Numbered from the stretch's first letter, positions 1 through 6,487 are shown. The stretch is 8,649 bases of DNA from Veillonella sp. (GCF_015058545.1 NZ_SVCB01000141.1:1-8649); one strand, 5' to 3'. Made by a program: numbers and translations. The notes: generated by a model from the letters alone, not told the origin.

Positions 1-1774
1 TAAAGTTATGATTTTCTACTTTCTTCTGAGCACGTTCGATGGATTTAGTAATCAAGGAGTGTTCAATCGGTTCATCCTCTTCCATACCAAGTTTATCCAT
101 CATACCGGAAATATTATCGGCCCCGAAAATACGCATCAAGTCGTCTTCCAAAGATAAGAAGAATTGACTGGAGCCCGGATCGCCCTGACGACCCGAACGA
201 CCGCGCAACTGGTTGTCGATACGGCGACTTTCATGACGTTCGGTACCCAAAATATGGAGACCGCCAAGTTCAGCCACACCTTCGCCTAAGGAAATATCTG
301 TACCGCGACCGGCCATGTTAGTGGCAATCGTTACCATACCGCGCTGACCGGCATTGGCTACGATTTCCGCTTCTTTTTCATGGTGTTTAGCATTCAACAC
401 ATTATGTGGTACGCCGCTCTTAAGGAGCATATCACTTAACTGTTCCGATTGTGTAATCGAAGTTGTACCTACCAATACAGGCTGGCCTTTTTTATGGCGT
501 TCTACTACATCTTTAACAACCGCTTTGTATTTCGCCTTCTTAGTTTTAAAAATCAAATCCGGCAAATCTTTACGAAGTAAAGGTTTATTTGGCGGAATTT
601 CATATACTTCCAAACCGTAAATGTTGTTAAATTCCTGTTCTTCCGTTTTGGCTGTACCGGTCATGCCCGCTAATTTCTCATACATACGGAAGTAGTTCTG
701 GAACGTAATGGATGCCAAAGTCTGGCTTTCACGTTCAACTTTAAGGCCTTCCTTGGCTTCGATGGCCTGATGCAAACCGTCGGAATAACGACGACCGAAC
801 ATCAAACGACCGGTAAATTCGTCAACGATAACAACCTGTCCGTCTTTAACTACATAATCCTTATCGCGATGCATCATGGCATAAGCACGTAAAGATGCAT
901 TTAACAAGTGATTCAATTCCAAATTAGCCGAATCGTATAAGTTTTCGATTTTAAGCATTTTTTCAACTTTGGCAATACCCGATTCAGTCGGTGCGATTGT
1001 TTTTTGTTTTTCATCAATCGTATAATCTTCACCGGCTACCAATTGCGGTACAACTTTTGCCAACGTATAATAGCTGTCCGTAGAGCGTTCGCCGGGACCG
1101 GAAATGATGAGCGGTGTACGAGCTTCATCGATGAGGATGGAGTCAACTTCATCGACGATGGCGTAATTAAGCGGACGCTGTACCATTTGTTCGGCATGAA
1201 TAACCATGTTATCACGCAAATAGTCGAACCCGAATTCATTATTGGTGCCGTATGTAATATCAGAAGCATAAGCCAATTTACGCTGATTGTAATCGAGGTT
1301 GGCTACAATAAGACCAACACTCAACCCAAGGGCACGATACAATTTACCCATCCACTCGCTGTCACGTTTTGCCAAATAGTCATTGACCGTAACAACATGC
1401 ACACCTTTACCGGTTAAGGCATTTAAATACACCGGCAACGTAGCTACCAAGGTCTTACCTTCACCGGTACGCATTTCTGCGATATTACCGCGATGCAAAG
1501 TAATACCACCGATAAGCTGTACGTCAAAATGGCGCATGCCGAGCACGCGCTTCGAAGCTTCACGAACAACCGCAAATGCTTCCGGTAAAATATCATCCAA
1601 TGTTTCACCGTCAGCCAGTCGTTTCTTAAATTCTTGTGTTTTAGCAGCTAATGAACTGTCACTTAAACCGCTAAGACTCGGCTCTAAGCCATTAATTTCA
1701 TCTACAATGGCACGCATCTTTTTTATTTCGCGTGCGCTGTTATTACCAATTAATCTTTGTATAAAACCAAACAA
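1..1774 (-). CDS. secA: Protein translocase subunit SecA, N-terminal 591 residues (3' end outside window)
   Basis: SecA is the ATPase motor that pushes preproteins through SecYEG at the cytoplasmic membrane. The frame is open from 1774 to the window edge, giving about 591 residues of a family that is usually 800-900 long. Landmarks appear in the expected order: Walker A MRTGEGKT at residues 101-108, Walker B DEVD at 208-211, AGMTGTAKTE near 367-376, NMAGRGTDI near 486-494, and the second-motor arginine motif GRSGRQGDPG near 525. The C-terminal wing, scaffold and any zinc tail lie outside. The start is TTG: AAGGAG (1784-1789) ends 9 nt before TTG 1774, and the product then begins (M)FGFIQRLIGNNSARE, as SecA should. 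A second in-frame TTG at 1783 touches the Shine-Dalgarno sequence and is unlikely to be used. The gene has its own promoter and is separated from upstream metQ by a terminator. Identification is essentially certain. Confidence 0.98.
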   Translation of the reverse strand, partial: MFGFIQRLIGNNSAREIKKMRAIVDEINGLEPSLSGLSDSSLAAKTQEFKKRLADGETLDDILPEAFAVVREASKRVLGMRHFDVQLIGGITLHRGNIAEMRTGEGKTLVATLPVYLNALTGKGVHVVTVNDYLAKRDSEWMGKLYRALGLSVGLIVANLDYNQRKLAYASDITYGTNNEFGFDYLRDNMVIHAEQMVQRPLNYAIVDEVDSILIDEARTPLIISGPGERSTDSYYTLAKVVPQLVAGEDYTIDEKQKTIAPTESGIAKVEKMLKIENLYDSANLELNHLLNASLRAYAMMHRDKDYVVKDGQVVIVDEFTGRLMFGRRYSDGLHQAIEAKEGLKVERESQTLASITFQNYFRMYEKLAGMTGTAKTEEQEFNNIYGLEVYEIPPNKPLLRKDLPDLIFKTKKAKYKAVVKDVVERHKKGQPVLVGTTSITQSEQLSDMLLKSGVPHNVLNAKHHEKEAEIVANAGQRGMVTIATNMAGRGTDISLGEGVAELGGLHILGTERHESRRIDNQLRGRSGRQGDPGSSQFFLSLEDDLMRIFGADNISGMMDKLGMEEDEPIEHSLITKSIERAQKKVENHNF

Positions 1775-1824
1775 ATATCTCAACTCCTTAGGTCTGTATA
1801 TTCTCTTATATACATATTCAATTA

Positions 1825-1854
1825 ATTATATCACAAAGTTTCTAAAAAAACCAA
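1825..1854 (-). promoter_or_regulatory. Probable secA promoter with extended -10
   Basis: On the minus strand an extended -10, TGATATAAT, occupies 1833-1825. A weak -35, TTGGTT (1854-1849), lies 18 bp upstream. Transcription would start near 1818, giving a leader of about 45 nt before the TTG start. The TGn extension plausibly compensates for the poor -35. This is inferred from sequence only. Confidence 0.6.
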
Positions 1855-1942
1855 AATATACAGTGTAAGTAATAAGCTTTTTACATATTAAATACGGAAG
1901 TGTGACCGATTTTATACAAAATAAGTATTTCCCGTTTTTGAG

Positions 1943-1981
1943 TTGCTAAGTGAAAGTCATTATCTTAAAGCTTGCTAAGTG
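1943..1981. repeat. 10-bp direct repeat TTGCTAAGTG upstream of secA
   Basis: TTGCTAAGTG occurs exactly at 1943-1952 and again at 1972-1981, a 29-bp period close to three helical turns. It lies between the metQ terminator and the secA promoter, about 110-150 bp upstream of that promoter. It could be a paired protein site or chance. No known operator was recognised. The rest of 1855-1990 is AT-rich and shows nothing else that can be named. Confidence 0.4.
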
Positions 1982-1990
1982 CAAATACCA

Positions 1991-2020
1991 AAAATGACCC
2001 CTTCTATGTTGAAGGGGCCA
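1991..2020 (-). terminator. Intrinsic terminator after metQ
   Basis: The 7-bp stem CCCCTTC/GAAGGGG (1998-2004 with 2011-2017) has a 6-nt loop. It is followed on the minus strand by CATTTTT. It begins about 15 bp past the metQ stop codon and closes the metNIQ transcript before secA. The T-run lies only on the minus-strand side, so it works in that direction. Confidence 0.85.
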
Positions 2021-2031
2021 TTAAAGCAATC

Positions 2032-2871
2032 TTATTTGTTGTCTGCGTTTTCAGGCACATACCATAAACCGTTGTTATGGGTTTTCATGTATTCTTTGAA
2101 TTCAGGCGAATTATACGCATCCTTCAAATCTTTAGCCCATTGGGTATCTTTATTCTTATCCAATACAACGAGCTGTAAGAGCAAGTATGGTAAAATGTCT
2201 TCTTTCATTAAAGCTGTAGAAGGATCGATTTTAGCATTGTACACAATAGCACCGGTAATTACGATGTACGCAAAGTCAGTACGAACCGATGGAATTGTTA
2301 AGGACTTCATTTCTACAAAGTTAAGATTATATGGGTTTTCCACAATATCGGCTTTAGTTACAGTGGCCAAATCTTTATTCGGATCCAATTTGATAAGGCC
2401 TGCTTTTTGAAGTAATGCATAGGCACGGGCCGTATTAGATGCATCATTCGGAACAGCGATAGTATCACCGTTAGCTACTTGGCTAAGCTGAGTTTTAGCG
2501 CCCGGATAGATGCCGGTCGGTACTGTAGGAATCGGAGTCAACGCTACCAAATGGCCACCTTGTTTTTCATTGAAGTTATTCATATACGCTGTATGCTGTT
2601 CAACGTTAAAGTCTACTTCGCCGTCATTCAAAGCTACATCAGCCTGTACTAAGTCGGACATATCGCGAGCTGTAATCTTGTAACCTTTCTTTTCCATAAT
2701 CGGTTTAACAGCTTGTTCAAAGAGTTCCGAGTACGGTCCCTGCGATTTACTGAAAACTAAATCTTTTTTGTCACCTGCTGCGGAGTCATTACCGCAACCG
2801 GCCAATAACACGGCGCCTAACACGGTAGCCGCCAACAACACACCAATTTTCTTAAAACGTTTGAAATTCAT
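2032..2871 (-). CDS. metQ: MetQ/NlpA-family substrate-binding lipoprotein of a MetNIQ importer
   Basis: This is a 279-residue solute-binding lipoprotein delivering substrate to the MetI permease. Residues 1-26 form a lipoprotein signal: basic MNFKRFKK, a hydrophobic stretch, and lipobox LLAGC with the lipidated Cys26. NlpA/MetQ hallmarks follow: SQGPYSELFE (43-52), NVEQHTAY (89-96), PNDASNTARA (141-150) and ENPYNLNFVE (178-187). The start ATG 2871 sits 4 nt after AGGGG (2876-2880) and gives a clean signal peptide. The frame stays open upstream to 2967 but that part overlaps metI. It lies 19 bp downstream of metI. Unusually, the aromatic-Q-H-x-P-Y pocket motif of typical MetQ reads E91-Q-H-T-A-Y, and the conserved Asn of the AVIN segment is Thr206 (IVIT). 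A ligand other than, or besides, methionine is therefore possible. The family is certain and the substrate is not. Confidence 0.93.
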   Translation of the reverse strand: MNFKRFKKIGVLLAATVLGAVLLAGCGNDSAAGDKKDLVFSKSQGPYSELFEQAVKPIMEKKGYKITARDMSDLVQADVALNDGEVDFNVEQHTAYMNNFNEKQGGHLVALTPIPTVPTGIYPGAKTQLSQVANGDTIAVPNDASNTARAYALLQKAGLIKLDPNKDLATVTKADIVENPYNLNFVEMKSLTIPSVRTDFAYIVITGAIVYNAKIDPSTALMKEDILPYLLLQLVVLDKNKDTQWAKDLKDAYNSPEFKEYMKTHNNGLWYVPENADNK

Positions 2872-2890
2872 AATACCCCTACTTTCTTTC

Positions 2891-3553
2891 TCAATGATTG
2901 CGCATTTTAAATGCAAAATGATTACCCACAGTTTGAATAATCTGAACAAAAATAACAAGCACAACAACAGTAAACAACATTAGCGGAAAGTTTAGACGTT
3001 CGTACCCGTACGTGAGCGCCAAATCGCCGACCCCGCCGGCCCCGATAGCTCCGGCCATTGCCGTTGCTCCGATAAGCCCGATGGTACCGGTTGTAACCGA
3101 TAAAATTAAGGATGCTTTTGCTTCCGGCAAAATAAAATGCCAAACAATCTCAAAATGAGAGGCACCCATAGCCTGCGCCGCTTCAATTATGCCTTTATCC
3201 ACATCAAGCAGTGAATTTTCAAAGAGACGAGTCAAGTACGGCGCAATGAAAATAACGAGAGGCACTAAAGCCGCCGTCGTCCCGATACGCGTACCGATTA
3301 ACAATTTAGTGAGCGGCAATATAAACACCATCAAAATGATGAACGGCACACTACGAATAATATTAACTACCGTATTCACTACAGCAAAGACATAATTATT
3401 TCTTAAAATACCGTCCTTATTTGTCAGCACTAAGATGACGGCTAAAATAAGACCGATAATAGACCCGATGATCAGTGACACGAATACCATGTACAACGTC
3501 TCTTGGGCCGCCAGAATAATTTGCTCGTTCGGTACTCCCAAATCCGGCATCAT
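2891..3553 (-). CDS. metI: MetI-family ABC transporter permease (methionine/D-methionine type)
   Basis: This 220-residue integral membrane permease is close to the 217 residues of E. coli MetI. Hydrophobic segments near residues 12-43, 55-86, 92-110, 147-175 and 190-212 are consistent with about five membrane spans. The cytoplasmic coupling motif, an EAA loop reading EAAQAMGA...FILPEA at 124-145, docks on the ATPase MetN. GAIGAGGVGDLAL near 168-180 is also typical of MetI. The ATG at 3553 overlaps the metN stop codon (ATGA), and GAGGTGAT lies just upstream inside metN, so the two are translationally coupled. A second ATG directly follows and would remove only one residue. It forms a transporter with the flanking metN and metQ. 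Confidence 0.95.
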   Translation of the reverse strand: MMPDLGVPNEQIILAAQETLYMVFVSLIIGSIIGLILAVILVLTNKDGILRNNYVFAVVNTVVNIIRSVPFIILMVFILPLTKLLIGTRIGTTAALVPLVIFIAPYLTRLFENSLLDVDKGIIEAAQAMGASHFEIVWHFILPEAKASLILSVTTGTIGLIGATAMAGAIGAGGVGDLALTYGYERLNFPLMLFTVVVLVIFVQIIQTVGNHFAFKMRNH

Positions 3554-4572
3554 AACGTAATCACCTCACATTCCAGTCCTGCATCACACATATATTTCTT
3601 GGCTGCTTCCAAATCTGCCGCAGCACCGACCACTTGTAAAATAAAAATGCCCAGAGCCGAATCTTGCAATTGGTTAACCGACGCAAATACGATATTCGTT
3701 TCCACGTTGAACTTGCGATTTACTTCATAGATAACATTTTTAGTTACTGCGTCACCCAAGAAGCGTAACTTCACTAATTCATATGATCTTGTATCCGCTT
3801 TTAACTGTGCTACCACATTGTCCGGAATACGTTCCGGAATAACAGTCTGTACGAAACGTTTTGTCATGCTCTGCGTTGGATGACTGAAAACATCAAGGAC
3901 AGTGCCCATTTCTACGACACGACCATGCTCCATAACGGCTACGCGATTACAAATTTCCTGGATTACATTAATTTCATGCGTTACCAACAGAATCGTAATA
4001 TTAAATTCTTTGTTAATTCGTTTTAACAATTTTAAAATTTGTTCCGTCGTTTCCGGGTCCAAAGCACTGGTCGCTTCGTCACAAAGCAGTATAGACGGAT
4101 TCGTCGCAAGTGCTCGAGCGATACCGACACGCTGTTTTTGCCCGCCCGATAATTGAGTCGGATACGCATTGGCTCGATCCGGTAAGTTAACGAATTCCAA
4201 TAACTCTTTGACTCTTTTCTCAATCACATCTTCCGCCACTTTATTCAAACGAAGCGGAATCGCAATATTATCAAACACCGTTTTCGAGTTCAACAAGTTA
4301 AAAGATTGGAATATCATGCCAATTCCCTTACGAACTTTACGCAGTTCATTATGGGACAATTCATTAATATTCACACCGTCGATTAGGACTTCACCGGCAG
4401 TCGGCTCTTCCAAAGCATTAACCATGCGCAGCAACGTAGATTTGCCGGCACCGCTGAAGCCTACAATGCCAAAGATATCTCCATCCTGAACCGTCAGCGA
4501 TACATCTTGCAAAGCCTTAACATGTTGGTTTTTGATGATAAACTCTTTGTCAATATGCCTAAGTTCAATCAT
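3550..4572 (-). CDS. metN: MetN-family ABC transporter ATP-binding protein with C-terminal NIL domain
   Basis: This 340-residue ATPase energises the MetI permease and matches MetN length (about 343). It carries Walker A GFSGAGKST (38-46), Q-loop Q89, signature LSGGQKQR (141-148), Walker B ILLCDEATSALD (161-172) and H-loop H199. From about residue 265 to the end is the ACT-like NIL regulatory domain. In E. coli MetN this domain binds methionine and shuts down transport. ATG 4572 is chosen because GGGGGGA lies 5 nt upstream and the product begins MIELRHIDKEF. The longer frame to 4641 would translate the T-box antiterminator and terminator and is rejected. It is the first gene of the operon, controlled by the T-box leader. 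Whether the NIL domain here senses methionine or another amino acid cannot be read from the sequence. Confidence 0.95.
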   Translation of the reverse strand: MIELRHIDKEFIIKNQHVKALQDVSLTVQDGDIFGIVGFSGAGKSTLLRMVNALEEPTAGEVLIDGVNINELSHNELRKVRKGIGMIFQSFNLLNSKTVFDNIAIPLRLNKVAEDVIEKRVKELLEFVNLPDRANAYPTQLSGGQKQRVGIARALATNPSILLCDEATSALDPETTEQILKLLKRINKEFNITILLVTHEINVIQEICNRVAVMEHGRVVEMGTVLDVFSHPTQSMTKRFVQTVIPERIPDNVVAQLKADTRSYELVKLRFLGDAVTKNVIYEVNRKFNVETNIVFASVNQLQDSALGIFILQVVGAAADLEAAKKYMCDAGLECEVITL

Positions 4573-4590
4573 AAAATCCCCCCTATTGTA

Positions 4591-4840
4591 TAAAAAAGGG
4601 CCTACCGCCTCCATGACAGAGGCGGTGGCCCGCGGTTCCACTCTGTTTACAACAGCATAATCACAGATGGATGAGCTGTTGCACTCAAATACTATAACGG
4701 CAGTTCACCGTGAAAACCTACTAATATTTCAGTTCTCCCGCTCACAAAGGCATTCAGTCCAACTACATCGTAATAAACTCTCAACCTAGGTTTATCTCTC
4801 TGTTCGGTTCATTGAACGTACTTGTTTTGTTCATTGCGTT
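4591..4840 (-). ncRNA. T-box riboswitch leader controlling metNIQ, probably tRNA-Cys responsive
   Basis: The leader reads through into metN only when an uncharged tRNA binds it. Stem I: base pairs CGC 4838-4836 with GCG 4741-4739, K-turn-like UGA/GA, ACAA/UUGU helix, specifier loop with 5' strand AGUA and 3' strand GAAUGCCU (4755-4748), upper helix GUUCAAU/GUUGGAC, then an AGAG motif and a distal loop. Stem II (GAGAAC/GUUUUC) and a small hairpin (ACGG/CCGU) follow. Stem III is CAACAGC/GCUGUUG (4682-4650). The T-box AGAGUGGAACCGCG spans 4644-4631. The antiterminator pairs CAGAG/CUCUG and GCGG/CCGC around the bulge UGGAACC (4640-4634). UGGA pairs with a tRNA ending UCCA, so the discriminator is U73. 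That favours UGC (Cys, 4752-4750) over AUG (Met, 4753-4751) or GCC (Ala, 4751-4749), whose tRNAs normally have A73. The T-box class is certain and the amino acid is an inference. Confidence 0.95.
4592..4631 (-). terminator. T-box regulated leader terminator upstream of metN
   Basis: On the minus strand the stem pairs GGGCC-ACCGCCTC (4631-4619) with GAGGCGGT-A-GGCCC (4611-4598), 13 bp with one bulged A. It has a 7-nt loop and a run of six U (4597-4592). Its 5' arm shares bases 4631-4617 with the antiterminator, so the two folds exclude each other. It stops transcription when the cognate tRNA is charged. Confidence 0.95.
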
Positions 4841-4896
4841 TTATATACTCTTTTATGTTTTACTTTAATTCTCATCGATTTTTAAAACATATCATT

Positions 4897-4925
4897 ATGA
4901 TAGGTTTTAACTACTTTTTTGTCAA
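4897..4925 (-). promoter_or_regulatory. Promoter of the T-box-metNIQ operon
   Basis: The minus strand carries a perfect -35 TTGACA (4925-4920), a 17-bp spacer and -10 TATCAT (4902-4897). Transcription would begin near 4890, giving a leader of roughly 318 nt before metN. That length suits a T-box plus a short 5' extension. Confidence 0.85.
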
Positions 4926-5085
4926 GGTCAAAATAAATTCATACAATTACTAAAAATTTCTATATATATAATAATAGCAAAGATTCGCTAAAAATCCAAC
5001 AGCATCATGAACGTTTTACCAAACTATCTATATATTACTAACGATCCGCTGCATAGGGTAAAAAATTTTAGCACAATCAATGTTA
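4926..5085. other. AT-rich spacer between the hpf terminator and the metNIQ promoter
   Basis: No open frame, repeat family, RNA fold or promoter could be supported in these 160 bases. They separate two independently terminated and started minus-strand transcription units. An alternating TA run lies near 4962-4972. Confidence 0.6.
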
Positions 5086-5129
5086 TAAAAAAGCTGTAGC
5101 AGATTATGTACTCACAATCTGCTACAGCT
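5086..5129 (-). terminator. Strong intrinsic terminator after hpf
   Basis: A perfect 14-bp inverted repeat, AGCTGTAGCAGATT (5092-5105) with its complement (5116-5129), has a 10-nt loop. On the minus strand it is followed by six T (5092-5087). It lies 54 bp past the hpf stop codon. The plus-strand side lacks a T-run, so it serves hpf and isolates it from metNIQ. Confidence 0.92.
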
Positions 5130-5183
5130 GCTATATATTCAGTTATCTAAACGTCCTACGGTATTCTCCCTTCGGAGTAGCCT

Positions 5184-5714
5184 TTAAAGCTCCGGCTCAA
5201 TTAACCCATAGGAACCGTTTTTACGGCGGTACACTACGTTCATAACTTCTGTTTCTGCATTGTAGAACATAAAGAAGTCATGACCAACCAAATTCATTTG
5301 CATAATGGCTTCTTCCACACTCATAGGCCGAATCGCAAAATGTTTGCGGCGAACTATGCTGATTTCTTCTTCCTGAACAGGAACTTCCGGAACATATGCA
5401 TCCGGTTTGAAGCCTGCTTCTTTCTTGAAGCGCCGTGCCAAACGAGTTTTATATTTATGAATTTGACGAACAATTTTATCGACTACTAAATCAATAGCCG
5501 CATACATATCTGTATTCGATGCAACCCCGCGAAGAACAATCCCTTCAACGAAACAGGTGAGTTCAACTACGCGATTTTCTTTTTCTACTGAGAGCACAGC
5601 TTGTACATCAAATGGTGCATCAAAATAACGAGCAAGTTTATCTACACGTTTTTCCAAATACTCGCGGAGAGCTGCTGTTACTTCTAAATTCTTACCTCTT
5701 ACTGTTACTTTCAT
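5184..5714 (-). CDS. hpf: Ribosome hibernation promoting factor, long form
   Basis: This 176-residue protein binds 30S subunits in starvation or stationary phase and joins ribosomes into inactive 100S dimers. The N-terminal S30AE/YfiA domain (about 1-100) starts MKVTVRGKNLEVTAALREYLEKR, with a conserved region around DMYAAIDLVVDKIVRQIHKYK. A linker of about 20 residues leads to the C-terminal dimerisation domain (about 120-176): RRKHFAIRPMSVEEAIMQM, VGHDFFMFYNAET and a terminal YRRKNGSYGLIEPEL. That second domain marks the long Firmicutes-type HPF, not the short E. coli type. ATG 5714 is preferred because it lies 8 nt after AAGGG. An in-frame GTG at 5723 would add MFY but overlaps the Shine-Dalgarno sequence. 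It is a single-gene unit with its own terminator. In Firmicutes hpf is often directly upstream of secA. Here the metNIQ operon lies between them. Confidence 0.97.
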   Translation of the reverse strand: MKVTVRGKNLEVTAALREYLEKRVDKLARYFDAPFDVQAVLSVEKENRVVELTCFVEGIVLRGVASNTDMYAAIDLVVDKIVRQIHKYKTRLARRFKKEAGFKPDAYVPEVPVQEEEISIVRRKHFAIRPMSVEEAIMQMNLVGHDFFMFYNAETEVMNVVYRRKNGSYGLIEPEL

Positions 5715-5720
5715 ATAAAA

Positions 5721-5790
5721 CACCCTTTCTTCTCAAGTTCTAAACTACGAACTTGTTTCTATGTTTATATAATTCTCCAAGGATGTACAA
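5721..5790 (-). promoter_or_regulatory. hpf promoter candidate and leader hairpin
   Basis: On the minus strand TTGTAC (5790-5785) and TATAAA (5769-5764) are spaced by 15 bp, a plausible but sub-optimal promoter. The leader then holds the perfect 7-bp inverted repeat CAAGTTC/GAACTTG (5755-5749 with 5740-5734, 8-nt loop). It ends a few bases before the Shine-Dalgarno sequence GAAAGGG. The hairpin could shape mRNA stability or ribosome access. No known regulator site was recognised. Confidence 0.45.
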
Positions 5791-5911
5791 AAGTCCTCTT
5801 TATTTTTTGAAAAATTTTTAAATTTTTTATAAATTTTTTACAAATCTTAAACGTCCCTATAAACAAGGGCTTCCACCAGGTTTTTCAAATAAAATTGTGA
5901 TTTAGGCAAAT

Positions 5912-5936
5912 AAAAAAGACCGGCCGAAGCCGATCT
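5912..5936 (-). terminator. Intrinsic terminator after the cold-shock gene
   Basis: The minus-strand stem AGATCGGC/GCCGGTCT (8 bp including one T-G pair) is closed by a UUCG tetraloop and followed by TTTTTT (5917-5912). It starts about 14 bp after the csp stop codon. This is a textbook terminator. Confidence 0.95.
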
Positions 5937-5950
5937 CTCAGTGTAGTTAT

Positions 5951-6148
5951 TTATGCTTTAGTGACATTCGTAGCCTGTGGGCCGCGAGGTCCGTCAACGA
6001 TTTCAAAGTTTACTTCTTGACCTTCGTTCAAGGATTTGAAACCATCTTCCTGAATCGCGGAGAAATGTACGAATACATCGCCACCGTCTTCTCTTTCAAT
6101 AAATCCATAACCTTTTTCTGCACTGAACCACTTAACTTTACCGAGCAT
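5951..6148 (-). CDS. csp: CspA-family cold-shock protein
   Basis: This 65-residue single-domain OB-fold protein binds single-stranded RNA and DNA and is thought to melt mRNA structure, chiefly at low temperature. It begins MLGKVKWFSAEKGYGFIERE. RNP1 is KGYGFI (12-17), RNP2 is VFVHF (25-29), and the ending GPRGPQATNVTKA is typical. Length matches the usual 65-70 residues. The ATG at 6148 follows a perfect AGGAGG by 8 nt. It is monocistronic: a terminator follows, and a long upstream region with no gene precedes it, as in other csp genes with extended leaders. Whether it is cold-induced or constitutive cannot be told from the sequence. Confidence 0.97.
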   Translation of the reverse strand: MLGKVKWFSAEKGYGFIEREDGGDVFVHFSAIQEDGFKSLNEGQEVNFEIVDGPRGPQATNVTKA

Positions 6149-6480
6149 AAAAAATTCCTCCTAAAAAATCCCTGCATTAGAGTACTTATGGTACCTTTCA
6201 ATAAGGTTAGCACAGTAAGTATTAAAAAACAAGTTTATTATGCTGTATATCCATTATAAGTATACATACAATTATTTATGACTCTATTATGCAAAATAAA
6301 ACAGCTTGTTAATTATGAAGTAAAAATTTTGAACTAATGCCAGGCTGGAAACATCGACAGGAACTGTGTTTAATAAGATTCTTAAAGTTTTTAATCAAAA
6401 AGTCATAAATTAATTTTCTAATATAAAATATAAAATAATCTGTCACAATTTAGTCATAAATAATTAAAATATATTCATCT
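6149..6480. other. Gene-free region upstream of csp: leader, candidate promoter and AT-rich spacer
   Basis: The best -10 is TATAAT on the minus strand at 6258-6253, with no good -35 (TCATAA at 17 bp). It would give a csp leader of about 100 nt. That leader includes the small hairpin ACCTT/AAGGT near 6193-6207. From 6301 to 6480 the DNA is AT-rich with no supported ORF or terminator. It includes two of three copies of the decamer AGTCATAAAT, listed separately. Confidence 0.45.
6270..6465. repeat. Three copies of AGTCATAAAT upstream of csp, two extended to 14 bp
   Basis: AGTCATAAAT occurs on the plus strand at 6401-6410 and 6452-6461, and on the minus strand at 6283-6274. The 6452 and 6283 copies share the longer AGTCATAAATAATT (6452-6465 plus, 6283-6270 minus). 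The minus-strand copy covers the -35 side of the csp promoter candidate. This could be a dispersed binding site or a chance effect in AT-rich DNA. Confidence 0.4.
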
Positions 6481-6487
6481 TGAATCA

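Noticed and set aside
354..1868. Plus-strand open frames of 88-161 codons opposite secA
   Set aside because: They are antisense to a well-conserved secA frame, have no recognisable protein family and no convincing ribosome sites. They are coding-strand shadows.
2872..2967. In-frame extension of metQ upstream of 2871
   Set aside because: It overlaps the end of metI and would place hydrophobic and basic residues ahead of an otherwise perfect lipoprotein signal peptide.
4573..4641. In-frame N-terminal extension of metN (start at 4641)
   Set aside because: It translates the T-box antiterminator and terminator. The ATG at 4572 has a strong Shine-Dalgarno sequence and the family-typical N-terminus.
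4751..4753. AUG as a straightforward methionine specifier in the T-box
   Set aside because: It overlaps the conserved GAA of the specifier loop, and the UGGA bulge does not match A73 of tRNA-Met. It is kept as an alternative but not preferred.
5846..5880. Possible small RNA or extra terminator between csp and hpf (CCCT/AGGG hairpin)
   Set aside because: The stem is only 4 bp with no T-run on either strand. Nothing further supports it.
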